Positions 44,953 through 45,115 of a stretch of DNA of 45,115 nucleotides are shown here, one piece after another. The notes under the pieces are model-generated. The model ran no database searches. It worked only from the letters and a program-made list of their open reading frames with translations, and was not told the origin of the DNA. Position numbers and translations under genes: made by a program. This stretch comes from a bacterium (GTDB lineage: Bacteria > Patescibacteriota > Minisyncoccia > UBA6257 > GWB1-50-10), in NCBI GenBank assembly GCA_021824045.1, contig JAKALR010000004.1:1-45115 (forward strand). Direction: 5' to 3'. The stretch's first letter is position 1. Every line of letters begins with the position of its first letter.

Positions 44953-45115
44953 ATGAAAATGAATAGTTTTAGTCGAAAAGCAATATCAGTAGGATTGGTT
45001 TTCGCGACCGCTTTGTGGTTCGCGGGTTCCAGTTTTGCTCCTTTGGCTTCTGCTGCCGGTCTTTCGACTCAGCAAGTTGACTCAATTTTGAGTTTATTGC
45101 AGAGCTTCGGAGCTG
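44953..45115 (+). CDS. Exported surface-protein-like gene, 5' part (truncated by the window)
   Basis: Only the first 54 residues are visible. MKMNSFSRKAISVGLVFATA begins a signal peptide that continues LWFAGSSFAPLASAA, with a cleavage site likely after ASAA. The mature part begins GLSTQQVDSILSLLQSFGA, a motif I associate with S-layer or cell-surface proteins of Parcubacteria, where related segments precede peptidoglycan-binding-like repeats; this is from memory. A second ATG is at 44959. A long upstream region with a candidate small RNA and a GGATA-type arm may regulate it. Confidence 0.75.
   Translation, partial: MKMNSFSRKAISVGLVFATALWFAGSSFAPLASAAGLSTQQVDSILSLLQSFGA

Overview
The window looks like a chromosome segment of a Patescibacteria/CPR bacterium, most likely of the Parcubacteria group. 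This is an inference from style: short, tightly packed housekeeping genes, many small membrane or secreted proteins of unknown role, a surface protein of the LSTQQVDSILSLLQSFGA type at the right edge, lone peptide-binding and regulator genes, and many short dispersed repeats, including one whose end reads MNPVRN. UGA acts as a normal stop (for example at 7159), so the code is 11. There is no rRNA, CRISPR array or intact prophage.

Layout. 1-7.2 kb: a small gene, a phosphohexomutase, murB, a membrane protein plus membrane-anchored double-AAA+ ATPase pair, a half-size MFS-like protein and a Nudix hydrolase. 7.2-9.4 kb: infC-rpmI-rplT, tmRNA and smpB, all on the minus strand. 9.4-16 kb: argS with a degenerate HIGH motif, ileS with a histidine-phosphatase domain inserted in it, and trpS. 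16-22.1 kb (minus strand): RNase J, tRNA-Leu, a phosphoglucose/phosphomannose isomerase, a lone peptide-binding protein, secG, a holin-IV-like protein and a coiled membrane protein. 22.2-25 kb: tRNA-Gly, an ECF sigma factor with a membrane protein and a secreted Ser/Thr-rich protein, and HU. 25-30.1 kb: RNase Y, phosphoglycerate mutase, a small acidic protein, tRNA-Pro, tRNA-Arg and a secreted glycoside-hydrolase-like protein. 30.2-34.2 kb is accessory in character: a PaaX/Cas2-like gene between two perfect 34-bp palindromes, a tRNA-Phe split by a group I intron, pterin dehydratase, a DedA-like protein, tRNA-His and a Fic protein. 34.3-45.1 kb: a CofE-like ligase, a PduO-type adenosyltransferase, MgtC, cysteine desulfurase, SIMPL, HtrA, ClpB behind a CIRCE-like operator, an IVS/S23 four-helix-bundle gene, a candidate small RNA and the start of a surface protein.

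Two themes run through the window. First, many start codons lie 5-9 nt downstream of a TATAAT-like box (five of them exactly 6 nt), which points to leaderless transcripts. Second, the DNA is full of short structured repeats. These include hairpins built from repeated 6-7 bp words (GGATA, AATTTTC and CCCTAWA types), elements with inverted ends that stop exactly at start codons, and elements that follow tRNA/tmRNA genes and duplicate 19 bp of the tRNA 3' end. Some copies sit in frame inside conserved enzymes (ileS, cysteine desulfurase). One GGATA-type pair brackets the four-helix-bundle gene as inverted arms, which suggests that gene may be the autonomous form of the element. All family and function calls come from motif reading; no database search was run.
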